Part shown: one piece after another, positions 1 through 7,905 of the stretch
Layout: the number at the start of each line of letters is the position of its first letter
Numbering within the stretch: position 1 is the stretch's first letter
Origin: JACPRL01 sp035573715
GTDB taxonomy: Bacteria > Acidobacteriota > Terriglobia > Acidiferrales > 2-02-FULL-67-57
Reading direction: 5' to 3'
Length of the DNA: 64,000 nucleotides
Assembly: GCA_035573715.1 (NCBI GenBank)
Contig: DATLZZ010000002.1
Coordinates: 1 to 64,000, forward strand
The notes under the pieces: model-generated
Seen by the model: only the letters and a program-made list of their open reading frames with translations
Told to the model about the DNA's origin: nothing
Databases searched by the model: none
Made by a program: the position numbers and the translations under genes

Positions 1-72
1 GCTCCGCAGCCCTTCCAACACGATTTCCCACTTCTCCTCCGGGGTTCGTTCGACACGCGGCTTTCGGCTCAT
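1..72 (-). CDS. Transposase orfA N-terminus (IS3-like), partial
   Basis: Only the first 24 codons are inside the window. The ATG at 72 is preceded by AGGAGG with a 6-base gap, a strong ribosome binding site. The peptide begins MSRKPRVERTPEEKWEIVLE, the basic start followed by a T/SPEEKxxIVLEGL helix typical of the helix-turn-helix segment of IS3-family orfA proteins, which bind the element ends. The frame is open to the window edge. The family call rests on this short stretch plus the nearby terminal sequence, so the subgroup is uncertain. Confidence 0.55.
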   Translation of the reverse strand, partial: MSRKPRVERTPEEKWEIVLEGLRS

Positions 73-141
73 CGTTGCCTCCTGTTCGGAGGCCCTGATC
101 ATACCCAGATCGGCTGTCCAGTTTTAGCGGGGTGCACTACA
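1..141 (-). mobile_element. Insertion sequence end, IS3-family (IS150-like), truncated by window edge
   Basis: Read on the complement strand, the element begins at 141 with TGTAGTGCACCCCG and continues into a region with AGGAGG and the start of a transposase-like reading frame at 72. The end sequence resembles the TGTACTGCACCC terminus of IS150-type elements, from memory of that family. The RHS reading frame to the right runs into this end and stops at 99, as expected if the element landed inside that gene. The rest of the element lies outside the window, so the second inverted repeat and the target duplication cannot be checked. Confidence 0.6.
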
Positions 142-767
142 ATTGCATCCCTGGCCTCTACCTTCATCTGTCGGTATATGAACCGGGCTTGACGATCGGT
201 AGTGATCGCTCGCTTCATTCCCGCACTCAGCTCGTCGCCAAGCGCACCGCCAACCCCACCATTCACACCAGCAGCCCACCGATTGATTACAACATGCGCT
301 GCGGCACGCAGCATGTTCCGGAAATCCTGGAGGTCCCCTGGCCCTCGATTCTCACTGGTCAATCGATATCCACAGAACTCATTGCACAGAACATTTGCAA
401 CTTGTGTCCCAAGTCGGTTTTGCTGTCCAGCGGTCAAGCCTGCGTATGGTGGAGTGACCTCGTCGGCGCTGTTCGCGTAAACGAAATCACTATTGCCGCT
501 GACAAAGTGGGCGGGTTCGTTCACCCAGTTCAGCTCAGGATCACCCAGAGCATTTCCCAACGCCCATGACTCATTCGTTGGAACGCGCCACTCATCGCTT
601 CCTCGGCAGCACGCCGGTGGGCCAAAAACATGGCCGGTAGGATCAATGTAGCGCAGGGGGTTGTTGGTCACATAGGCATACAGGTTCCAGCTTTGGGGAT
701 CGTGTGCCAATGAAAAGGCGGGCGAGTCGGGGCTCATGAACCGGCCTAATGTCGAAGCGTCGTAGCG
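99..767 (-). pseudogene. RHS-repeat core and C-terminal fragment, truncated at both ends
   Basis: The frame encodes ARYDASTLGRFMSPD, then LYAYVTNNPLRYIDPTGH, the conserved end of the RHS/YD-repeat core domain found in polymorphic toxins and secreted shell proteins. About 170 residues of variable C-terminal region follow, containing CNEFC and a GGVGGALGDEL segment that I do not recognise. Upstream the YD repeats are missing: homology starts exactly at the 3' end of tRNA-Arg. Downstream the last dozen or so codons lie in the inserted element's end. With no start codon, signal or shell region it is a remnant. The C-terminal region would be the effector part in an intact RHS protein, but that cannot be shown here. 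Confidence 0.75.
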
Positions 768-838
768 CGCCTGAGAGGATTCGAACCTCCGACCTCTGGT
801 TCCGGAGACCAGCGCTCTATCCACTGAGCTACAGGCGC
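766..838 (-). tRNA. tRNA-Arg (anticodon CCG)
   Basis: The complement strand folds into a full cloverleaf: acceptor GCGCCTG/CAGGCGC, D-stem GCTC/GAGC, anticodon stem CTGGT/ACCAG with loop CTCCGGA (CCG, reads CGG), and T-arm GGAGG-TTCGAAT-CCTCT. Length is 73 with the discriminator G. CCA is not encoded. The 3' end directly joins the RHS fragment. Confidence 0.95.
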
Positions 839-864
839 GCAGGAGTAACGTTGCTTACATGCCC

Positions 865-893
865 ATTCTAGGGACAGCGGCGGAGATTGGCAA
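865..893 (-). promoter_or_regulatory. Promoter for tRNA-Arg
   Basis: On the complement strand TTGCCA (893-888), a 17-base spacer and TAGAAT (870-865) form a good sigma-70-type promoter about 27 bases upstream of the tRNA 5' end. Confidence 0.55.
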
Positions 894-956
894 GGAGCAG
901 CGAAAGGAAGCGTACCAGAGTTACAGAGTGAAAGAGTTCCAGAGGCAGAACCTGAG

Positions 957-986
957 TTGACCGGGGCGCGGGAGGGGGAGTAGGCT
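957..986 (+). promoter_or_regulatory. Promoter, probably giving a leaderless PEGA-protein mRNA
   Basis: TTGACC (957-962), an 18-base spacer and TAGGCT (981-986) precede the ATG at 994 by only 7 bases. No Shine-Dalgarno sequence is present, so transcription would start at or next to the start codon. Confidence 0.45.
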
Positions 987-993
987 GGCGCGC

Positions 994-1920
994 ATGAAAA
1001 CCGCAATGAGAATGGCGTTGGTGTTTGTAGTGGCGGCGATTTGCGCGCCGGCGGCGCGAGGGCAGGCGACTCCGCAAGAAGCGATGCAGCAGGTGCTGGA
1101 GAGCCGCTACAAGGTAACCGTCATTGGTCCGGGGATGATGGGGTTCAAGGGCGACCGGACTTCGATTCAGCGCGCGGGCGAGGTGCTGGTGCTGCGGCGC
1201 GCCGGGCTGGCGGGCTCCTACTCCCGCGAGCTGCCGGCTTCCTACGGGATTCGCGACGGCAAGCCCGAGCTCTACCGCGGCAAGGGCGAAGTCGAGTTGC
1301 CGGCGGGCGAGCCGCTCTACGTCCACAGCGTGCACGTGGGGCGCGACGTGGTGACGCTGGGCTTAATGAGCACGCGCCTCGCGGGTCAGGGGCGTATCTG
1401 GCTGGCGCTGAGTTTCTTTTTTAACCCGGCGGATGTCCAGCAGGGCAAGGTGGATCGGATTCAGCAGGTGATTGACCAGTGGCTGCTGCCGCAGGCGGGC
1501 CGCCCGGGGCCCGCAATAGAACCGGTGGGGGTGGAGCCTCCAGCGGCGCCGGCGGACCTGAAACCGGGAATGAGTCGCGAGGATGTAGTAAGGGCGCTGG
1601 GAACGCCGCGGCGCGAGGCCAGCTTCGGGGCGCGCACCTGGCTGACCTATGCGGGGATGGTGGTGGTGCTCGAGAACGGCAAGCTGGCCGAGGTGGACCG
1701 CAGCGGACAGCCGCCGGCGCGGGTCAGCATCAGCTCGGAGCCGGACGCGGGGGATATCTACTTGGAAGGGACGTTCGTCGGGTCGACGCCGACGACGCTG
1801 GAGCTGCCGGCGGGGACGTACAAGGTGGTGGTCAAGCTGCCGGGTTATCAGGAGTGGCAGCGCGAAGTGCGCGTGCTGGCCGGCAGCGAGGTGAACTTGA
1901 AGGCGCGGCTGGAAAAGTAG
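994..1920 (+). CDS. Secreted PEGA-domain protein
   Basis: The 308-residue protein starts with a signal peptide (residues 1-24, hydrophobic core then PAARG-Q). Residues about 25-165 form an unrecognised domain. Around 185-225 a segment LKPGMSREDVVRALGTP followed by TWLTY resembles SmpA/OmlA-type BamE-like folds. The C-terminus (about 240-305) is a clear PEGA domain: VSISSEPDAGDIYLEGTFVG, then STPTTLELPAGTYKVVVKLPG. PEGA domains are usually surface or periplasmic binding modules of beta structure. The start is supported by the signal peptide and by a -10-like TAGGCT seven bases upstream. It stands alone. Envelope location is a firm inference; function is unknown. Confidence 0.8.
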   Translation: MKTAMRMALVFVVAAICAPAARGQATPQEAMQQVLESRYKVTVIGPGMMGFKGDRTSIQRAGEVLVLRRAGLAGSYSRELPASYGIRDGKPELYRGKGEVELPAGEPLYVHSVHVGRDVVTLGLMSTRLAGQGRIWLALSFFFNPADVQQGKVDRIQQVIDQWLLPQAGRPGPAIEPVGVEPPAAPADLKPGMSREDVVRALGTPRREASFGARTWLTYAGMVVVLENGKLAEVDRSGQPPARVSISSEPDAGDIYLEGTFVGSTPTTLELPAGTYKVVVKLPGYQEWQREVRVLAGSEVNLKARLEK

Positions 1921-1933
1921 GCCCAGCTTTCTG

Positions 1934-2050
1934 AATGTCGTTCCGGTCTGACGACCTCCACGACGGCCTACGGCAGTAAGGTACTTGAAATAAAGAATCG
2001 CCCTAACGGCGGGGCTAAAGCCCCGCCCTTCCCAAGACAAAGCCTGCCTA
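1934..2050 (+). repeat. Dispersed REP-like repeat, copy A
   Basis: This stretch contains GGCCTACGGCAGTAAGGTAC and the palindrome CGGGGCTAAAGCCCCG. Very similar sequence occurs at 30263-30381 in the same orientation and at 18108-18195 inverted. It fills most of the gap between the PEGA and GWxTD genes. No coding potential is seen. Confidence 0.6.
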
Positions 2051-2116
2051 CGCCAACTCCTTGCTCCGGGCGCGCTAGGGGGAACAGCAAACCAATCGTG
2101 GGTCGGCGGCGTCTAC

Positions 2117-2147
2117 TTGCCTGAAAGCCGAAGGGCTGTGCTACAGT
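2117..2147 (+). promoter_or_regulatory. Candidate promoter of GWxTD gene
   Basis: TTGCCT (2117-2122), a 19-base spacer and TACAGT (2142-2147) lie just upstream of the ATG at 2172. An AGGA sequence follows the -10. The spacer is longer than optimal, so this is only a candidate. Confidence 0.35.
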
Positions 2148-2171
2148 AAATAGTCCAGGACAGGAAACCGG

Positions 2172-4247
2172 ATGTTGACAGCGAGACTCCACAAGAACTT
2201 TTTCGTCGTGCTGGTAACGCTCCTGCTGGCCGCCTCGTTGCGGGCGGCGGACAAGGCCCCGCTTTCAGCCAAGCACAAGAAGTGGCTGGAAGAGGAAGTC
2301 GTCTACATCATCTCCGACGACGAGAAGAAAGTCTTCAAGTCGCTGCCCAACGACGACGACCGGGAGAAATTCATCCGGCGCTTCTGGGACATTCGCGACC
2401 CTACCCCGGGGACGGAAGAAAACGAATACAAGGACGAGCACTACCGACGCATCCAGTACGCCAACCAGTACTACTCCGAGGTGGGCCGCAGCGACGGTTG
2501 GCGGACGGACCGGGGAAAGATCTATATCATCCTCGGGCCGCCCAAGACCGTGGCGCACCACGCCGGGGGCGCCGACACCTATCCGTCGGAGCTCTGGTTC
2601 TACTCCAGCGACGAGCCGTCGCTGCCGCCCTTTTTCTACGTGCTGTTCTACGTCCGCAACGACATTGGCGACTACAAGCTCTACAGCCCCTACGTCGACG
2701 GCCCCACCAAGCTGGTGCGCACCTCAGGCACCGAGAACAACCCGCGCGGCGCCTACCAGCGCTTGCTGCAATACAACTACGAGCTGGCGCGCGCCAGCCT
2801 GACGCTGATTCCGAGCGAGCCCGCCGAGGTGGGAATGCCGTCACTGAGCTCCGACGGGATGCTGATGAAAATCCTCAACCTCGCCAACGACAAGTTCCAC
2901 AAACAGCGCATTGAGGAGCGCGGCCGGCTGCGGGAAGAAGTCCGGGTGAAGATCTCCTTCGACGTTCCGGCGCTGGAGGCGGTGGTATTCCCGCTGCGGG
3001 ACGCCGCCGGGCAGGCGGTGATTCACTACTCGCTGCAGGTGCCCGACCCGCAGAACTTCACCATGGGGCAGCTCGACAACAAGTACTACGCCAGCGTCGA
3101 GGCCCAGGTCCGCGTGCTCGATTCGGAGAAGAAGGAGATTTATACGGTGACGCGAGAAGCCAGCGCCACCTACGATGAAGCCACCTACGAGATTGTGCGT
3201 GCGCAGCAGTTCCACTTCGTCGATCGCCTGCCGGTGGTGCCCGGCAACTACCATCTTGAGTTCACGCTGCTGAACAAGCTTGACCACGTCTTCTACCGCG
3301 GCACGGCCTCCGTCCGCGTGGAGCCGCCCAACGGAAGCCAGCTGGCGGTGGGCGAGCCGGTGCTGGTGCAGCGCTGCCAGCCCACCCGCGACCCGAACAT
3401 GCCGTTCAATTTCGGCGGCAACCGTTGCACGTTGCTCGGCCGCGCGGAAATCACCACTGGCCCGGCGGCGGCGGTGAGCGTGCTGTTCCCGGTCTACACC
3501 CCGGCCGGGGCGTCCGAGGGCGCGCCGCCGTTGAAGGTGGAGTACACCGTGGGGCGGCTCGACCGGGGAATGGAGCCGAAGGTGGTTCAGGACACCCTCG
3601 ACCGCAGCCGGGTGGATCGCTTCGGGACGCTGCTGGTGGGGAAGTCGATTCCGCTGGAGGGTCTGACGCCGGGCTCGTTGCGGCTGGCCGTGCGCGTAAC
3701 CGACCCGGCGACGCATCAATCGGTGGCGACGACGTTGCCCTTCAAGCTCGTGCAGACCACTCAGCCCAGCGCCAATGTCGTCACCTCGGCGGACTACGAA
3801 CGAGACGAAACCAATGGGACAAATGACTACCGCCGCGGGTTGTGCGCGCTGGCCCAGAAGCGTGACGAGGACGCCGGAACCTATTTCGAGCACGCACTGC
3901 AACGCAACGACCAGGAGTCGGTGCGCGTGCAGTTGGCTGCGGTCTACTACGACCGAGGCGACTACGGCAAGGTCGCCGAGGTATTGCAGCCGGTTGCTAT
4001 CACCAAGGCTACCGATTGGGATACCGTCCGACGGTTGGTGGCCAGCCTGGAGAAGACCGGGCAGCTCAGCGGGGCCATCCAGAAGACTGAAGAAGCTGTG
4101 TCGGTGCTCGAGCCGACGCCGGAGATGTATGAAGAACTTGCCAAGCTCTACGATCGCGCCGGGGAGGCCGACTTGGCCCGACAGGCGCGCGAGCGCAGCC
4201 GGCGGCTAGCCGAGCAGAAGACCCTCCCAAAATCCGAACGAAAATAA
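2172..4247 (+). CDS. GWxTD domain protein with C-terminal TPRs
   Basis: The 691-residue protein has a signal peptide (residues 1-25, ending RAADK). Residues about 30-150 carry the GWxTD domain: YIISDDEKKVFKSL, FIRRFWDIRDPTPGTEENEY and the signature SDGWRTDRGKIYIILGPP. A long beta-rich middle follows, then TPR-like helices near 545-680 (RGDYGKVAEVL, TGQLSGAIQKTEEAV, MYEELAKLYDRAGEADLARQ). GWxTD proteins are common secreted proteins of Acidobacteriota and Bacteroidota whose function is not settled. Length is normal for the longer members. The next gene is a TonB receptor in the same direction but with its own upstream region, so co-function is only suggested. Confidence 0.85.
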   Translation: MLTARLHKNFFVVLVTLLLAASLRAADKAPLSAKHKKWLEEEVVYIISDDEKKVFKSLPNDDDREKFIRRFWDIRDPTPGTEENEYKDEHYRRIQYANQYYSEVGRSDGWRTDRGKIYIILGPPKTVAHHAGGADTYPSELWFYSSDEPSLPPFFYVLFYVRNDIGDYKLYSPYVDGPTKLVRTSGTENNPRGAYQRLLQYNYELARASLTLIPSEPAEVGMPSLSSDGMLMKILNLANDKFHKQRIEERGRLREEVRVKISFDVPALEAVVFPLRDAAGQAVIHYSLQVPDPQNFTMGQLDNKYYASVEAQVRVLDSEKKEIYTVTREASATYDEATYEIVRAQQFHFVDRLPVVPGNYHLEFTLLNKLDHVFYRGTASVRVEPPNGSQLAVGEPVLVQRCQPTRDPNMPFNFGGNRCTLLGRAEITTGPAAAVSVLFPVYTPAGASEGAPPLKVEYTVGRLDRGMEPKVVQDTLDRSRVDRFGTLLVGKSIPLEGLTPGSLRLAVRVTDPATHQSVATTLPFKLVQTTQPSANVVTSADYERDETNGTNDYRRGLCALAQKRDEDAGTYFEHALQRNDQESVRVQLAAVYYDRGDYGKVAEVLQPVAITKATDWDTVRRLVASLEKTGQLSGAIQKTEEAVSVLEPTPEMYEELAKLYDRAGEADLARQARERSRRLAEQKTLPKSERK

Positions 4248-4420
4248 CCGGCTTTCGTCAAATTCACTTTTCCGTAGGTTCCATTACAAACCCGTACTGA
4301 AATCCGTATCCTGCTTGGGCCACGCCAAGCCAACGCCTCGGTTTCTCTATACTTAAGTGTAAGTATTTAATAGACTTACTGCCAAAATCGCATCGGCGTT
4401 CCTTTTGGAGACTGGAGTGC

Positions 4421-4450
4421 TTGACACTTGGTGGGGTGTACTGTCATTGT
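4421..4450 (+). promoter_or_regulatory. Candidate promoter of the TonB receptor gene
   Basis: A perfect TTGACA (4421-4426) is followed at 18 bases by CATTGT (4445-4450). The -10 match is weak. The rest of the 224-base gap 4248-4471 is AT-richer than its surroundings (around 4345-4390) and shows no gene. Confidence 0.3.
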
Positions 4451-4471
4451 GTGCCACAGGAGGCAGATAGA

Positions 4472-7400
4472 ATGACGAAAGCAAGGTACCTAGCAGTGTT
4501 GTTCCTTGCCTTGGCTTTGGCCGTCCCGACAACGGTCTGGGCCCAGGCAGTATCCAAGGGTTCTATCCAGGGCACGGTGGAAGACGCAACCGGGGCCGTG
4601 GTACCCGGGGCGAAGGTAACCGTCACATCCTCGTTCGGAACCCGTGAAGTCACGACCGAGGCGGACGGCACCTTCCTCATTTTGGCGCTGGAGCCGGGCA
4701 CCTACCAGCTCAAGGTGGAGGCACAGGGCTTCAAAACCGCATCGCTGAAGGACGTAGTGGTGCGGTTGAATGAACGCTCTACGGTCAGCGTCAAGCTCGA
4801 ACCCGGCGCGGTGACGGAAATCGTCGAAGTGTCGGAGACGGGCGCTGGGGTTGACCTCTCCACCACCACGGTGGGGGCCAACATTCCGGCTACCATCTAC
4901 TATCAGGCGCCGGTCGGGCGCAACATCAGCGAAGTTCTCTACCTGGCGCCGGGCGCGAACGACAGCCTGGGCGTCGGCCGGGCCAATCCCTCGATCTCCG
5001 GGGCGACTGGCTTTGAGAACATGTACATTGTCAATGGCGTCAACATCACCAACAGCGGCTACGGCGCCATCGGCACCTATTCCAACGTCTACGGCTCGCT
5101 GGGCAGCGGCGTGCAGTTCGACTTCGTCAAAGAAGTCCAGGTAAAGACCTCGGGCTTCGAGGCGCAGTACGGACAGGCGCTGGGTGGCGTGGTCAACCTG
5201 ATCACCAAGTCGGGCGGCAACGAGTACCACGGCGGCGGCTATGCCTACTTTGCGCCGGACTGGCTGGAAACCGAGCGCCGGCAGCCCAATGACCTTCGCT
5301 TCAACCGCGGCCAGGAGACCATTGGGCAGGCCAACTACGACTTCGGTGGCGAGCTGGGGGGCTACGTCATCAAGGATCGACTGTTCTGGTACGGCGGGTA
5401 CAACTTCGTGCTGGGCCGCAGCTTTGACCGCGCGCCGGACAACTTCCGCGCCATTTCCTTGGGCACGGAAGAGGTTCGGACGAAAATTCACAACTACTCG
5501 GTCAAGGTGAACGGCAACCTGACGGCCGACCAGAACCACCAGTTGGAGTTTTCCTTGTTCGGTGACCCGGCTTCGCAGCCGTCGGGCCCCAACCGCCAGG
5601 TGGCAGGCCGCGGGTTCAACGGCGGCACGTTGCAGAGCGACTTTCCGGAGCGCGCGGTCAGCGCTCTGGATTACGGCTCCCGCAACATGACCGTGCGCTA
5701 CAACGGCGTCATCCGGCCGACCTGGCTGGTGAACGCCAGTTGGAGTTGGGCGCACAACGAATTCACCGAGAAGGACTTCCCGGATGTCTTCCAGGTGGAA
5801 GATCGGACGGAGGCCACGCTACCCAGCCTGGGCGGGACCAACCCGGTCGGCGACGGTTTGCCGAATCCGAGCGACCCGCGCGGCATCAACCAGGTGGGCG
5901 GCATTGGCTTCTATGAAAACAACGACGCGGACAACTACCAGTGGGCGGCCAACGGCACCAACACTTTCCGGGTGCTGGGCAGCCACCAAGTGGACTACGG
6001 CTTCCAGTACGAGGACATTGACTACGCGTGGTTCCACGAGCGCAGCGGTCCGGACTGGATTCAGCCCTGCATCGGCCTGGCGGATATCAACGAAGACGGG
6101 GACACCACCGATGAGATCGATGGCTGCAACGTGCCCGTGTTCGGCGCTTCGCTGCGCCTGCGCGTCGGTGGCCCTGCGGGATTCCGCTTCCAGCAGATCC
6201 GCGGCGCGTACGGTGGTCGCGAGGGCAGCACCTCCACCAAGTACGGCGCCATCTACGGGCAGGACGCTTGGTCCATCAACAAGTACATCACCTTGAAGCT
6301 GGGCCTGCGCTGGGAACAGCAGAAGATCTCGGGTGAAGGGTTCTTCGGCGAGGGCGCCCACTACACCTTCGCCGGGAACTGGGCACCGCGCGCCGGCATC
6401 CTGATCGACCCGACGGGCCGTCGGAAGACGAAGATCTTCTTCAACTACGGCCGCTTCTTCGAGAAGGTGCCGCAGGACCTGGCGGTGCGCTCGCTCTCCA
6501 ACGAGCTGTCGTACATCAGCCAGTTCTTTGCCATCACCAACCCGCTGTCGCCCAACCCGGCCTTCAACTCGGCTGTGAACCCCACCCCGGGCTGCCCGGC
6601 CTCGACGCCGGCCACCCTGGCGGGCTTGCAGTCGTGCTTGCACAATCCGGACAACTGGATACTGGACACGGCTCACTTCCTCTCGCCGGGAATCTTCGCC
6701 GGCGGCGTCACGGACTTCATCCCGGGCACCAAGAACCAGATGCAGGATGAATACGTGGTGGGAATGGAGCACGAGTTCAAGGGCGGCGTAATCGTCAGCG
6801 GCCGTTACATTGACCGCCGCATAAAGCGCATCGTCGAAGACGTCGCTGGTGTTACGGTGGGTGCGGTGAACACGGCTGTCGGCTGCGTGGATCCGCCGGC
6901 CTGCACCATGTTCGCGGACATCCACCAGGTGTACCTGCTGGGCAACCCGAGCGCCAGCCTCGACGCGTTCCACAACACGCTGTGCGTGGATCCGAATGAG
7001 GACCCGACGGTGGAGGATCAGGATCCCAACTCGCCGACTTTCACGCTCGGCTGCTTGGGGTCGGGCTACCTGGCCACTTCGGGCGAGCCGGACCTCGACG
7101 GCGACGGGCTGCCGGACGGCTTCCCGGATGTCTCGCGCGTCTATCGGGCCTTCGAGCTCCAGATTGAGAAGCGGTTCACTCGCAACTGGCAGTTGCTGGC
7201 CAACTGGCGCATCGCCACCCTGGACGGCAACTACGAAGGTCTGTTCCGCAACGACAACGCCCAGACCGACCCGAACATCACCTCGTTGTTCGACTTCGTG
7301 TTCAGCGATTCGCTCGGCGTCCAGTTTGAGCCCGGCCCGCTGCCCACGGATCGTCGTCACGTGGCCAACATCTACACCAGCTACCTCTTCGACAACGGCT

Positions 7401-7783
7401 TCAACTTCGGCGCCGGCTGGCGCTTCCAGACCGGCTACCCCATTGACCACCTCGCCGCTCACCCGGCCTACCTGAACCAGGGTGAGATTCCGGTGGGTGG
7501 TCGCGGGGCGTTCGGCCGCACGGATGCCACCATGCAGCTCGACCTGCACGGGGACTACACCTGGAAGGTCACGGAGCGGTACCGCCTGAAGTTCGTGGCC
7601 GACCTCTTCAACGTCATGAACAACCGCCGGGTGCAGCGCGTGGACCGGCTGCTCGACACTGGGTTCCTCTCCGGTGTTACGCCGCCGATTCAGCCCAACC
7701 CGGACATCGGCCTGCCGACCGCGGCGCGCGACGCCTACCAGCGTCCGTTCTTCGCCCGGTTTGCAGTGCGGCTTGAATTCTAA
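4472..7783 (+). CDS. TonB-dependent receptor with N-terminal carboxypeptidase-regulatory domain
   Basis: The ATG at 4472 is chosen over an upstream in-frame start because AGGAGG (4458-4463) sits 8 bases before it and a clean signal peptide follows (MTKARYLAVLFLAL, cleaved near WAQ). The product has 1103 residues. Residues about 28-110 are a CarboxypepD_reg/CNA-B-like beta domain (SIQGTVEDATGAVVPGAKV, GTYQLKVEAQGF). A plug domain follows with NMYIVNGVNITN and ALGGVVNLITKSGGNEYHGG, and then a long barrel ending in aromatic RPFFARFAVRLEF. It would sit in the outer membrane and import a TonB-dependent substrate that cannot be named. This architecture is a large expanded family in Acidobacteriota. 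A strong terminator follows directly. Confidence 0.92.
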   Translation: MTKARYLAVLFLALALAVPTTVWAQAVSKGSIQGTVEDATGAVVPGAKVTVTSSFGTREVTTEADGTFLILALEPGTYQLKVEAQGFKTASLKDVVVRLNERSTVSVKLEPGAVTEIVEVSETGAGVDLSTTTVGANIPATIYYQAPVGRNISEVLYLAPGANDSLGVGRANPSISGATGFENMYIVNGVNITNSGYGAIGTYSNVYGSLGSGVQFDFVKEVQVKTSGFEAQYGQALGGVVNLITKSGGNEYHGGGYAYFAPDWLETERRQPNDLRFNRGQETIGQANYDFGGELGGYVIKDRLFWYGGYNFVLGRSFDRAPDNFRAISLGTEEVRTKIHNYSVKVNGNLTADQNHQLEFSLFGDPASQPSGPNRQVAGRGFNGGTLQSDFPERAVSALDYGSRNMTVRYNGVIRPTWLVNASWSWAHNEFTEKDFPDVFQVEDRTEATLPSLGGTNPVGDGLPNPSDPRGINQVGGIGFYENNDADNYQWAANGTNTFRVLGSHQVDYGFQYEDIDYAWFHERSGPDWIQPCIGLADINEDGDTTDEIDGCNVPVFGASLRLRVGGPAGFRFQQIRGAYGGREGSTSTKYGAIYGQDAWSINKYITLKLGLRWEQQKISGEGFFGEGAHYTFAGNWAPRAGILIDPTGRRKTKIFFNYGRFFEKVPQDLAVRSLSNELSYISQFFAITNPLSPNPAFNSAVNPTPGCPASTPATLAGLQSCLHNPDNWILDTAHFLSPGIFAGGVTDFIPGTKNQMQDEYVVGMEHEFKGGVIVSGRYIDRRIKRIVEDVAGVTVGAVNTAVGCVDPPACTMFADIHQVYLLGNPSASLDAFHNTLCVDPNEDPTVEDQDPNSPTFTLGCLGSGYLATSGEPDLDGDGLPDGFPDVSRVYRAFELQIEKRFTRNWQLLANWRIATLDGNYEGLFRNDNAQTDPNITSLFDFVFSDSLGVQFEPGPLPTDRRHVANIYTSYLFDNGFNFGAGWRFQTGYPIDHLAAHPAYLNQGEIPVGGRGAFGRTDATMQLDLHGDYTWKVTERYRLKFVADLFNVMNNRRVQRVDRLLDTGFLSGVTPPIQPNPDIGLPTAARDAYQRPFFARFAVRLEF

Positions 7784-7805
7784 AGCCGAGGCCACCCAGG
7801 TCAAC

Positions 7806-7844
7806 TTCGAGGGAGGGGTCAAACCCCTCCCTCGAATTGTTTTT
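7806..7844 (+). terminator. Intrinsic terminator after the TonB receptor
   Basis: A 14-bp perfect stem (7806-7819 with 7823-7836, 3-base loop CAA) is followed by TTGTTTTT. It lies 22 bases past the stop codon. Confidence 0.9.
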
Positions 7845-7852
7845 GGGCAGGC

Positions 7853-7881
7853 TTGACACCGTTTTCCTAGGGGCGTAGGCT
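7853..7881 (+). promoter_or_regulatory. Promoter of CarboxypepD/TPR gene
   Basis: TTGACA (7853-7858), a 17-base spacer and TAGGCT (7876-7881) lie immediately after the terminator and 24 bases before the ATG at 7906. This implies a short leader of about 18 bases. Confidence 0.65.
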
Positions 7882-7905
7882 CGCTTTCTCCTGGCGGGGC
7901 AGCTC

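Noticed and set aside
2841..3902. Long open frame on the minus strand inside the GWxTD gene (353 codons)
   Set aside because: It is antisense to a gene with a signal peptide and clear domain. Its composition is Arg/His/Gln-rich, as expected for the shadow frame of a high-GC gene.
5819..7822. Long minus-strand frame inside the TonB receptor gene (667 codons)
   Set aside because: Shadow of a GC-rich gene. No ribosome site or domain, and it runs through the terminator of the real gene.
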